Positions 53,148 through 62,346 of a stretch of DNA of 64,000 bases are shown here, in pieces; the stretch's first letter is position 1, and every line of letters starts with the position of its first letter. Both the position numbers and the translations under genes were made by a program. Location: the NCBI GenBank assembly GCA_026075535.2, contig AP026545.1, forward strand, positions 10,850,001 to 10,914,000. Direction: 5' to 3'. The notes beneath the pieces were generated by a model, which was not told the DNA's origin, ran no database searches, and saw only the letters and a program-made list of their open reading frames with translations. The DNA is from Tricholoma matsutake (lineage: Eukaryota; Basidiomycota; Agaricomycetes; Agaricales; Tricholomataceae).

Positions 53148-54501
53148 AGGGAGATCGTCCAGTTACATCACAATATGCCGATTGCTGGACACCCAGGAAG
53201 ATGGAAGACGTTGGAATTAGTAATGAGAAATTATTGGTGGCCCAGAATTTTGAAGTATGTGGTGGATGGAGGTGATACATGCATGAGGGGGAAGAAATTT
53301 CCAGAGAAACCTGCAGGAAAATTAATGCCAAACCCTATACCTAAAGTGCCATGGCGAGATATATCTGTGGATTTTATTACCGGATTAAGGGTACAATGCA
53401 ATATTTGTAGTATGCGACCACTTTACAAAGGAGGTCCATATTATTCCTACTACTACAGAAACCTCATCATTGGGCTTGGCGCGCCTCTATCTAAATCAGG
53501 TATGGCAGTTACATGGGTTACCTGATACCATTATCTCCAATCACAGACCACAATTTGCTTCCGCGTTTATGCAAGAACTAAACAACATATTGGGAATTCA
53601 AACTAAATTATCTATGGCATATCACCCGCAGACTGATGGGCAGACAGAGAGAATAAATCAGGAGTTGGAGCAGTACCTATGTATGTTTGTCAACTACCGA
53701 CAAACCGACTGGCCCGAATGGTTGGCAATTGCCAAATTTTCCCACAATAACAAATTCCATTCGGCTACTCGTATGTCACCCTTTTTCACAAATTATGGAT
53801 ATCATCCTCGCATGGGAGTAGAACCCAAAAGGGAAGTCAAAGTAAAGTCAGTAGAAGACTTTGTATCTAAGATGCAAAAGGTACAAGAGGAAGCAGAGGC
53901 GGCATTGAAGAAAGCACGTGATGACATGATGCGACACATGGATCGTACTCGAGCATGTGCTCCAGAGTACAAAGTTGGTGACTTGGTATGGCTAAGTACC
54001 AAGGACCTGAATATTCCACAACCTTCGAGGAAACTTACGGAAAAACAAGTTGGCCCATATGCGATCTCTAAAGTAATCTTGCCTAATGGGGTAGTGCTAA
54101 AATTACCCCGATCATTCAAGATTGATCCCGAGATTAATGTATCCCACCTATGCCCTTACCGCCCACCCACTATTCCTGGCCAACAAACTACTCTGCAACC
54201 TCTGATAATAGTAGAAGGTGCTCCAGAATACATAGTTGAAGAAATTCTAGACTCACATCTTCAACGGAACAAATTGGAGTTTTTAATAAAGTGGAAAAAC
54301 TATACCGATGAAAATAATTTGTGGCAACCTGAAGAGAATTGTAAGCAAGCGTGTAACACAATCGCCCAATTCTTTAAATGTAATCTGAATGCTCCACATT
54401 GCATTGCGAGAATGGTGTACAAGGGGATGAGATTCCGGCCTTACCAAAATTTCACAGAGGGGACAGACATAATATTTTCTCACCTGGAAGTTGAGGCATA
54501 A
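53148..54501 (+). pseudogene. Integrase and chromodomain, gypsy element 2
   Basis: N-terminal HHCC-type region (LHHNMPIAGHPGRWKTLELV, YWWPRILKYV, GDTCMRGKKF). The core begins WRDISVDFITGL (Asp), and a frameshift near 53395 leads to the frame 53470-54501 with DTIISNHRPQFASAF, where ISDRGPQF is expected: the second catalytic Asp is Asn, Arg is His and Gly is Arg. MAYHPQTDGQTERINQELEQ keeps the Glu. A GPY-type end (QVGPYAISKVILPNGVVLKL) and a chromodomain (54232-54393: EYIVEEILDSHLQRNKLEFL, IKWKNYTDENNLWQPEEN) follow. Unlike upstream parts this last ORF (343 codons) is uninterrupted. Confidence 0.9.
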
Positions 54502-54512
54502 AAGGGGGGTAA

Positions 54513-54912
54513 TGTTAGGAAACCACCCCATTACCTAATAAAATTTCATTTTATTTATTATGTCAAACTACACTACATGACGCCAAATGACGCTACACTT
54601 TGATAGTGTGAGAATTTTATTTCGCACACATCAAAATGTACATGCATGTACAAGTGCGTCGGTAACAACAATGTACAATATGTGTAACATAGTATATAAA
54701 CCCTAAATATATGCCTAGGGGACCCTAGTTGTGTTCTCTTAGGTATTCCACCTACATTTTCGGTGTGAAAGGCCTATCTCAACAAACTCACCTATTAATA
54801 ACCCCTCGCATCAAAACCATCAATTCCCCCATCATGAGCGTGGATCCCACCCCCTTCGTGTAGAGAGAACCCACACAGTCTTAGCTAGCAGATAGTGGGT
54901 GTCACCCTAACA
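54513..54912 (+). repeat. 3' LTR of gypsy element 2
   Basis: Partner of 48277-48676. Differences include CG/TG and CG/CA pairs, for example near 54572, 54608 and 54838. Confidence 0.9.
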
Positions 54913-55725
54913 ATTATGGGCAAATCAAAACACACCGCCGCCTTCATAAGTCCTCAATTTCTCAAATGTACTTTCACTAAGTAGTATTTTTTGAACAGAG
55001 GATATGGACTTGACAATGCTTCACCAGAGTGCTCATCATGGATGCTTAGATGCACTCCTTCACAATAACAACCTCCAAGCCAATGTTTCTGAATTGGCTG
55101 AGATTTTACAACCAAGCACTCACCCCACTGCTTGGCCAACACACAACCTCAATGGCCCTGAAGTTGCTGCTGTTCATGCAAGTTGAAAACCCCTTGATCA
55201 AAGGCACTATGACCTTCTTCTTCAATATCTGAGAGTCATTGGCCAGGACTACAATTCAGTATTCACTGGTGGACCTTATGCTCTTAGCACCCTCCTGCTC
55301 CCTCCTGCTGTTCAACAGCCTCACCAAGTGGTCTTTGAGGATCGAACATACAGCCACAACAATAGCCATGCAGGAAACAGCCATATTCAGTTCTATATCC
55401 CAACATGTGGAGATACCATTGAGACTGGATATATTGAGGAAATTTGGGAACTTCCCCTTGAAGATCTCTGGCAAACATTTGTCTTTGTTCGTCAACATCA
55501 TCCACTCTCACCAGCTCAGCAAAGAAAGACACCATACACAGTTGAGCCTTCCTCAAGGCTGCAATCAAAGGCTGTCGGTTGTGAGCTATCAAACACTGTG
55601 TACATTCTTGAACCACAGCATATCATTTGCCACCTTGCTACCTATACAATCCCTGTTGGCACATATTGGTTGAAGAAGGATGTTATGCTCATTTATTGGT
55701 CACTCAACCGTAAACGTAGATAGGA
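54913..55725 (+). pseudogene. CACTA Tnp2 transposase, C-terminal part
   Basis: Continues the protein cut at 48276: after GERMNGDY the frame reads NYGQIKTH, with breaks, then HQSAHHGCLDALLHNNNLQA, YALSTLLLPPAVQQPHQVVF, the conserved EDRTYSHNNSHAGNSHIQFY and FVFVRQHHPLSPAQQRKTPY, ending LIYWSLNRKRR. This C-terminal region occurs in fungal Tnp2 proteins. A TGA at 55185 and frame changes show it is inactive. CACTA terminal repeats were not identified. Confidence 0.8.
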
Positions 55726-55735
55726 AACATAATAA

Positions 55736-56161
55736 TTACATGAGAGTCAAAAAAGTAATATTGGTGTGCACACAGGCTCCCAGCAATGGGAGGGTACTGA
55801 AGAACAGCATAGCCTCATTTGTCTTATCTGGTGAACCTGGCTCATGTTCCAGAATATACTCCCCATCAGGATCAAATTCTGGCTGGCGGGCATAAACCAC
55901 CCCCCGAAATGGAGCTGGTAACGGCGCATTGCCAGGGCCAAGGTACAACAACCGCTGCTCCTCTTTGCTGGCCTCCCCAAGTGGGACAGGGGACACCATC
56001 ATAAAGCAGTCAAACATTGTATTTGTATATGTTGCAGTGGTGTCATCATTCTCAGAGCTGTCGGGCTCCTGGTCCTGCTGTGCCCATGTCTGTGCTTGGA
56101 CAGAGGAGGGGAAAAGAGGGTACCTCGGGAATGGAGAGAGCACAGTTGCCCGCCGCATCAT
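55736..56161 (-). CDS. Uncharacterised small ORF beside the CACTA transposase
   Basis: 141 codons, open. An acidic patch (QDQEPDSSENDDTTATYTNT) is followed by FDCFMMVSPVPLGEASKEEQ, LLYLGPGNAPLPAPFRGVVY and RQPEFDPDGEYILEHEPGSP. Composition looks protein-like. It converges on Tnp2 with only 11 bp between, which would fit a second gene of a CACTA element or a captured host fragment. I recognise no family. Confidence 0.35.
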   Translation of the reverse strand: MMRRATVLSPFPRYPLFPSSVQAQTWAQQDQEPDSSENDDTTATYTNTMFDCFMMVSPVPLGEASKEEQRLLYLGPGNAPLPAPFRGVVYARQPEFDPDGEYILEHEPGSPDKTNEAMLFFSTLPLLGACVHTNITFLTLM

Positions 56162-56189
56162 CAGTAGTGCTGGGCTGTGCTGTCATTGT

Positions 56190-57218
56190 CAGCACCATTT
56201 GAGCCATGATCCACCCCACGAGCAGCTGCTCATGAGACTGGAGGCGGCTGGTGGATCGTGCTGGCATCCTGGTGCTGTCCAACACCATCGTAGGGTTGTA
56301 GCACCCACAATCCACCCAGCAAGCAGTTGCACGCTGGCGTAGAAGTGGGTGCTGGGTGGTCCATCATGGTTGTGAGGTGCTGGGGTTGGTACAATGCCTG
56401 TTTTGGTGAGTTTGGGGGGGGGGGGGGTTAGCGTGACATAGCACAGATTTGGGGGTGTGTAGGTGCGTACTGTGCAGGTATCCTGCTTCTCAGGTTTTCT
56501 GGCACCCCTCTCCATCATCCAAACCCTGCTGCTTGTCGTTACCTGTAGTTTAGATCCTAAAAAAGAAAGAACACCATTGGTTAGCTAGTAAAAAACATGA
56601 ATTGAGCACAAAAAACATACCTAGGTGCCTATGTTGTGTCCAATCAGCTCGTTTGCAGCTGTGGGTGGTGCTTAGTGGTGTGGGAGTGGATGTGGAAGTG
56701 GTGGTGGTAGAAGTGGGAGGGAGCCTTCCCCTCACATAGAGAGCGAGGGGCAAGGGTGTCATCATCGTTTGTTGTTATCCCATCATTGTCATTGTGCCCG
56801 TGTGCTCATCCATCGCTGTTGCTTGGGTGTCCTCGTCATCATGCCACCTGCTGTCCACCCTGCAAGCAGTTGCTCGCAGCGGTAGGGGTGGGTGCTGGGT
56901 GTCAGGTGCCATCCAATCATCGTCATCATCATCCCTGTTGCCAGTAGTTCAATTTAGTTAGTAAAAAAGAAAAAGAAAAAGAAAGAGAAACAAACAAAAA
57001 AACTTACCTATGGCCCAAGAGACATCGATGTCTCTTGGGCCTTTTTCTTCTTTCCCTCCTCCGTGTCATCTTGTCATCTCCCCAGGGTTGTCCCCATCTT
57101 CATTTCCCCTTCCTCCTCATTTTCTCATCATCGTCCTCTTGCCATCATTAATGTCATTCGTTGCCTGTCATCACCCTGCTACACACCTTGCAAGCAGAGG
57201 CTCGCAGCGGTGCTAGGT
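56190..57218 (-). other. hAT-type modular interior, reverse orientation
   Basis: Non-coding. It carries the GAGCAGCTGCTC hairpin (56220), AAGCAGTTGC...CGCTGGCG and CAAGCAGTTGCTCGCAGCGG hairpins (56320, 56860, 57190), a run of 15 G at 56413, donor-like sites read on the minus strand (AGGTATGTTTT near 56621 and AGGTAAGTTTT near 57008) and the hairpin GGCCCAAGAGACATCGATGT...CTTGGGCC at 57013-57041. These are the same modules as in 18398-19900 and 34500-36500. No terminal repeats were found. Confidence 0.45.
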
Positions 57219-58379
57219 TGTCTCCTTGGCTCAAGGACTGATTCACCACTTTAGCATCATTCTAATCACATTGGCTAACTCCTACAACGTCCCAGATGCA
57301 GCGCAACCCAGTCTATCGATCACGATATCAGATCGACCACGTCAAAACATCACCAGTGACATCAATCATATCAAGAGCCCACATTGCACAACCTTAGGAC
57401 TACCCTGAAAGCCCCTAAGATCCCTCGACATGACCATCGAACATCCCCGATCAACTTCGAACAGCCATGACCACGATCAAGCATCGTCGAGCATCGTCGA
57501 GCGTCATCAATCAATATCAAGACACTACGAGTGACATCGGGTGCCACATTTGTTATCTATATGGTGGAGTACCATGCACCAGGAATGATTCCAACTCGTG
57601 CCCAAACCTGCTGATAGTAGGTTAGCCTCGTTCCAAGTCCCAATCGCGCACAGAACCCACTGGACAAATTACTGCGAGACTTAGCATGATTTCTACACAA
57701 AGGACAGTCCCCTTTCAGTTCCATATGCTATATTACTCTTTCATCATATGATATATATCTTTCTTGTTCAGATTCCAGTCTCCTTTTTGACCTTGTGCCT
57801 TAACTCATATCTTTTGCCTCATGTTCTACACATGTTTCTTATTTCATTTTAGGAAGTTTCTTTAAAAACATATAAAACTCTGTAGTATCTACTTGGAAAT
57901 AGAAGAAATTGTCTTCACCTATCGTCTCGTATACAGTTCTAAGCATCCAACCAACTTTCTAAAACAATCTAAGTCTCTATGGGTTTTCTCGATTGACGAG
58001 AAACCTCTGCGATCATCGCGTCCTTGATCCTCCCTCAATCCTCTTGTCTTTAGCACTAGCAACCCTTCCAAACACTTCATAGCCATTTGCTGCACCATTC
58101 ATATACTATCGACCTATCGAAAGGTCCCCAGAATTCACACATTGACCATCGACAATAAACTCGTTCGCCATCGATCTCATCGATCAATACTCAATCAGAC
58201 TGCACCAAACGCCTTCGTCTCTCATAACACTACCTGCACGACTAGTACCAACTGGTCATCTTTCCATCGGTTGGGCCACAAACATTCAGAACGACTCGCA
58301 ACCTTCCTCTGACTCGTCGCAAATATCATCGATTGCCTCATCGGCAGTTTAGGTGGTTTTCCTGGGTTGAGTATCATCA
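57219..58379 (-). repeat. LTR-A, copy 1
   Basis: From TGTCTCCTTGGCTCAAGG to GAGTATCATCA (plus strand), 1161 bp. It is clearly related to 62347-63522 in its first 700 bp (TTGTTATCTATATGGTGGA, TTCCAACTCGTGC, GACAGTCCCCTTTCAGTTCC, CATCATATGATATATATCTT) and at the far end (GCAACCTTCCTCTGACTC). The middle 57960-58270 differs. Both copies are preceded by TAGGT. It lies within hAT-type modular sequence, so it may be a solo LTR. Confidence 0.7.
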
Positions 58380-59230
58380 GTGGTGACATGGGGTGTCCTG
58401 GCCTGTCCCAGTGTGGGTCTGTCATTACAAAATGTTGATAGCCTAAAATACAATAGATTAGTAAAAAGAAAGAAATGACAAAAACTCACCCAGGGCACAA
58501 ACAGTGATAGATGTTGTTTGGGCCCATCTGCATCCATTCCCCTGGAATTCGCATACCTCGCCATTGCCATCTTCATTTGGCATTGTTTGTCATCTTGTCG
58601 TTCCCCCATCATCTCGTTCCTGTGGTTGTGGTGTGGGGTTTGGGCACAGGGTGTCTCAGGGTGGAGTTGTTATAAGTTAAAAACACCTAAGATAGAGTTG
58701 ATTAGTAAAAAGAAACATGAAGAAATAAGAAGAAAAGCTTACCTGGGGCCCAAACGATGGTTGAACGTCATTTGGGTAGTGTTTCTGCTCTTTCGTTGTC
58801 ATTGTCGTTCAGTGGAAGGCATGGGAGAAGGCTGCAACTTGCAGTCTTCTTGAACATTCAGGACCCCAAATGATGCATCAGAATGCATTGATGGGGTTGT
58901 CTGGTAGCAGGTAATGTGCCATTGGGTGGCTTACATCGCATGGGGAGGTGGTGAAGGGTGAAAGAGGGAAGGGTGGGGAGGAGAGGGTCCTGGGGCTATC
59001 TCAAATTCTTGAGACCTTGAACAACATATTAGAAACATCTTCTGGGTTGTCTGGTGGCAGGGAATGCACCATTAGGTGGCTTACATTGATTGTGGCAGTG
59101 GTGGAGAGTCCAGGTAAAGAGGATGGAGAGAAGACAGTTCCGGTGCTGTCTCTAATGGTCGAGACATCAAATGATGTGTTAGGAACACATCACTCAGTCC
59201 ATCTGGTGGAAATGAAGGCTACCTGAAGCT
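58380..59230 (-). other. hAT-type modular interior, continued, and decayed sequence
   Basis: Two more hairpin-donor modules in reverse orientation: 58484-58525 (ACTCACCCAGGGCACAAAC...GTTTGGGCCC) and 58737-58790 (CTTACCTGGGGCCCAAACG...CGTCATTTGGG). Two diverged repeats of a TTGTCTGGT(A/G)GCAGG...GTGGCTTACAT unit lie at 58898-58936 and 59046-59088. No gene is seen. Confidence 0.4.
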
Positions 59231-59467
59231 GTGAATGTGAAAGAACAATACTTACAAGAGTTGTGGCCAATCGGTCAATGTGAACATGATCAACCTGACT
59301 AGTCACCAATCAGCCTAGGCCATGACATACTTACAAAGCTCATAAAACATAGTCATATTCATAAAGGCATACTAACATAGAGTAAGAGCAATCATAACTA
59401 CTGCAGGACATATGCTATTACCATGTAAGTTGTGAGTTGCAACAAGACATGATGGGCCCCAGGCCAT
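59231..59467. other. Nothing recognised
   Basis: AT-rich sequence just downstream of the minus-strand gene, probably its 3' flank. Confidence 0.3.
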
Positions 59468-60429
59468 TTAAGTTTGCATCTGCTCCTGCTCACCCTGCTC
59501 ATTCTCCTCCTCCTCCTCCTCCTCCTCCTCCTCCTTGCCATCTTCAAGGGCCGTCAGAAGCTTATACAAAGCAAGAACATGGTTCCCATACTTCTTCATG
59601 AAAGCATGTCGGGGCATGTCCTTCCAATCAGGATCAGAGTCAGTCAAAAGACAATCACTCTTCAGAGGAAGTGCAATTGGGGCTGTGGCATAGCGAGCAC
59701 AATTTATGAGCGACATTGTGTTGAGAAAGACAGGATCAAACCAATCCAAAGGACAATCCACAGGTACATGGGCAGAAATTCAGCTCTTGAGATTCTCAGG
59801 ATGTGGGATGCGAGGCTCCTCACGCCTCCTGCTCCCACAGAAAAGAGGGTTCCCTGCTTTGTGGCGATTGTCGATGTGGTGCAGAAAGTTGGTGATGTGG
59901 GGATTGGGTGCTTGCTTCCTCATCATGAAGAAACCACCATCAGGGTTCCTCTCATCATCAGACATGCACTCGTATGAACCAGCTAGAAGCCTGATATGCT
60001 GGTTCCAGCCATGGTCCTTCAGATAAGTGTGGCACTTGAGAGTAAGCTAGAGCGAAATTTAGTGATTCAAGTCTGAAAGATAAAAATAACTTGAAAATGG
60101 TACCAATTGGTGGTTCTTGTATGCTTTGTTCTCCTCAACACCTCAATGGACACTGCCCTTCTCTTTTGCCTCCTTCGCTGCAAGCTTCTTCATATAACCC
60201 CACATGAAATTGTGATATAATTTCTCGAGGATAGGTCTATTCTGGAGGTAAGCAAGGTTCGGAGCAAGATGTTGGTAAGCAAATGTAGTAGCAGCCTGCT
60301 CGAAAGTCAAGATAGTGATTAACTCAAGGGCTCCATTATACAATGAAGTGTGTGTGCCACCAAGAAGATCGGGGCGCCATGCTGGTAGACCAAATGAGTG
60401 AACCTTTGAAAAGATCAATCGAAGATCAT
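59468..60429 (-). pseudogene. Conserved uncharacterised basidiomycete gene, 5'-truncated
   Basis: Exon 60429-60104 has FGLPAWRPDLLGGTHTSLYN, GALELITILTFEQAATTFAY, LENRPILEKLYHNF-like and MKKLAAKEAKEKGSVH, a TGA, then GVEENKAYKNHQL. A 57-bp intron (60047-60103, GTACCA...TCTAG) joins in phase to exon 60046-59468: KCHTYLKDHGWNQHIRLLAG, YECMSDDERNPDGGFFMM, HHIDNRHKAG, a TGA, then SAHVPVDCPLDWFDPVFLNT and HAFMKKYGNHVLALYKLLTA, ending in an 11-Glu tract. Both TGA codons stand where Arg fits. From memory the motif set (LYN, SDDE, PLDWF, GNxVLALY) recurs in repeat-rich parts of mushroom genomes with no assigned function. It is cut at the 5' side by the LTR at 60430. Confidence 0.6.
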
Positions 60430-61115
60430 TGTTAAGGGCGAAGCCTCAACCACTTGATCTAGTCAATGTTGTTTGGCAAGGTGCTTCCTCGACAAGTCAT
60501 TCAGCACTAGTCTTACTTGGAGCGTCTGACATAAGATAGGTAGTGCACTCTAGCAGGGCTTCTGCATAGAGTCATTCAGGTTCACGCACTAAGGGGCTTC
60601 CTTAGTGGTTTCGAATAAGTTCATGAGTTGCAAGTTAAGGCTGTAGAATGCCTAGATATAAACTAAGGACATCCCTACTACAAGTTGCAGTACTTATACT
60701 AGAAGGGAGGTCCCTATTGTCCAATCAGAATGGTAGATGTGTATCAAATAACAATAGAAACAATAAGCCTCATGCCTTGCATGAGGCATCCAATGTCAAG
60801 GAGTGCTGCAGCGCAGCATGTCAGGGAACAATAAGAGGTAAGCCTCATGCCTAGCATGAGGCGTCCGATGTCATGGACCTCATGTCAAGGGGCTGTCGTA
60901 TCACAGCATGTGTGTGAATGGGTTTGGGTGCATGGAGTCACCATGCGTCAAGGGTGCCTTCCACAGGAAGGGGATCAAATGCATGCTGTCGGCATGCATT
61001 GTAGGTTTGTCTGGTGTCAAGGGCATGCCACAGGCATGAGTCAAGGGTTGCCTCCTGTCTGGAGGGGATCATCGGGTGCGTCGGGTTCCATGAGTTACAA
61101 GAGAAAATTGTAACA
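60430..61115 (-). repeat. LTR-B with stem-loop array
   Basis: On the minus strand it starts TGTTACAATTTTCTC, just after GAGGGGGTAA (polypurine-like), and ends GCCCTTAACA. Inside, 60770-61080 holds a chain of short stem-loops (CCTCATGCCTTGCATGAGG, CCTCATGCCTAGCATGAGG, GCATGCTGTCGGCATGC, GGCATGCCACAGGCATG, CCTCCTGTCTGGAGG) spaced by TGTCAAGG-type words. No second copy lies in the window, so LTR status is inferred. Confidence 0.5.
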
Positions 61116-61280
61116 TTACCCCCTCGCTATGGTCAAAAGGTCCACACTTCAACCTAAATCTTCATCTCTCCTTCATGGTCTGATCAGGCATGGTCTGGTT
61201 ATGTGCGTAGGTCGGGGTCGAGGGGTACAATGGAGGAATAGTTCATGTCCAAACTCAGACCATGATTGGGTTCTTCTGGT

Positions 61281-61484
61281 TCACGCTGCCCTAGGTAGCG
61301 GTGTCAAGGAGTCAGTGGTATCATTGAAAGGGGGGCATTGCAGGATGGCAAATTCAATGTCTGTAATCGGGGGTTTGGGACTTTGTTGGAAGATGGCATA
61401 GAAGCAAAATGCGAAGGTGAGGGCTGCCACTGCAGCCAGGGTCGTGCCAACGATGATGGCGAGGATCGTAATTCCTGTGAGCAT
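61281..61484 (-). CDS. Small ORF with one transmembrane segment
   Basis: 67 codons. Residues about 4-33 (ITILAIIVGTTLAAVAALTF, AFCFYAIF) form a clear membrane helix, followed by a polar tail. It lies downstream of the zinc-knuckle gag-like frame on the same strand; reading back through stops, the two could once have been one protein or two genes of one LTR element. No family recognised. It could also be a chance frame. Confidence 0.35.
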   Translation of the reverse strand: MLTGITILAIIVGTTLAAVAALTFAFCFYAIFQQSPKPPITDIEFAILQCPPFNDTTDSLTPLPRAA

Positions 61485-61640
61485 GGGTTTGTCTTGTCAT
61501 GCCATTGTCTTGAGCTCTGTCTTTTAAATCCTTCCATATGGTTCTCCTGTCATATTTCCCATTGCGTCATCATTAAAATCATCGTATCCTGAGTCAAAGA
61601 AGAGCTGCTGTCTGCACTCAGCTTCTCTTTGATCGGTTTC

Positions 61641-62204
61641 TCAATCTTTCCAAGGTTTTTCTGGACAATTCATCCTATAGTGTCCGGGGCCTCGTTGTTT
61701 GCAGTACTTGCAAACATATTGCTGGCAAATCAGGCCGAAGTGGCCCATCTGCTGGCAGATGAAACATCTGGCATGTCTCATGTGTGGAGGGGACCAAGGT
61801 GGTTGGGTGGTTTGTGGTTCGGGTTCGGGAGTGGTCAGGTCAATTACTTTGGGTGCCCTAGGCACAATCTTCGGGTTCTTTGTAGAATGGGAGGAGCCTC
61901 CAGAGGGAGCTCGTCATTTGTCTCTGTCGTTCTGCTCGCTGAATGGCGAGAGCAAGGTCGGTGGCCATCTGTGCCAATCTAAGGGGGTGTGAGGTCTCTC
62001 CTCAGCTATTCTCGGTCTGTCTGACTGTGGTGCAATCATCTCCTCGATTGTCTGTTTGATCCCCAGGGCATCTGCATCGTTCATTGCTTCTTCTAAATTT
62101 TGTTCCATCTGTTCGATAGTGCTAGCATAGTAGAAGCACATCCTGGCCAGATGGTATTTTGGTGGATCATGGGCGAGGTGAACCCAAAGGGTGTCAGTGT
62201 TCAA
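61641..62204 (-). pseudogene. Gag-like protein with two Cys/His knuckles
   Basis: Frame 62204-61914 has PKYHLARMCFYYASTIEQME and EEAMNDADALGIKQTIEEMI. After a stop (TGA) comes frame 61865-61641 with VPRAPKVIDLTTPEPEPQTT, then RCFICQQMGHFGLICQQYVC and KYCKQRGPGHYRMNC: a CX2CX4HX4C knuckle followed by a second CX2C...HX4C. This is RNA-binding, gag-type. It begins about 140 bp inside LTR-A copy 2, as expected for the first gene of an LTR element on the minus strand. No pol follows. Confidence 0.6.
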
Positions 62205-62346
62205 TCGGTTTCATAGGTATTCTCAGGTAAATCGTCGTTCGGCAGGCATGTTGGGGAGTGTCGTTGTGGGAAGAAAGGGGGGGGTTTTGGGTTTTCATTA
62301 GATGTGGTACCTCTTCTTATATGCCTCCAGGATCTCGGTGATAGGT

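Larger units (their letters stand above)
48277..54912 (+). mobile_element. Ty3/gypsy chromodomain element 2, structurally complete but decayed
   Basis: LTRs 48277-48676 and 54513-54912 (400 bp each, TGTTAGG...CTAACA) and the 5-bp target duplication ATTAT (48272-48276 and 54913-54917). The polypurine tract AAAAGGGGGG lies just before the 3' LTR. The LTRs differ at about twenty positions, nearly all transitions. Internal order is gag, zinc knuckle, protease, RT, RNase H, integrase, chromodomain. It splits the Tnp2 gene. Confidence 0.95.

Noticed and set aside
59474..59977. Plus-strand frame starting with a poly-Leu signal-like stretch
   Set aside because: Antisense of the poly-Glu tail of the minus-strand conserved gene; the rest has no motif.
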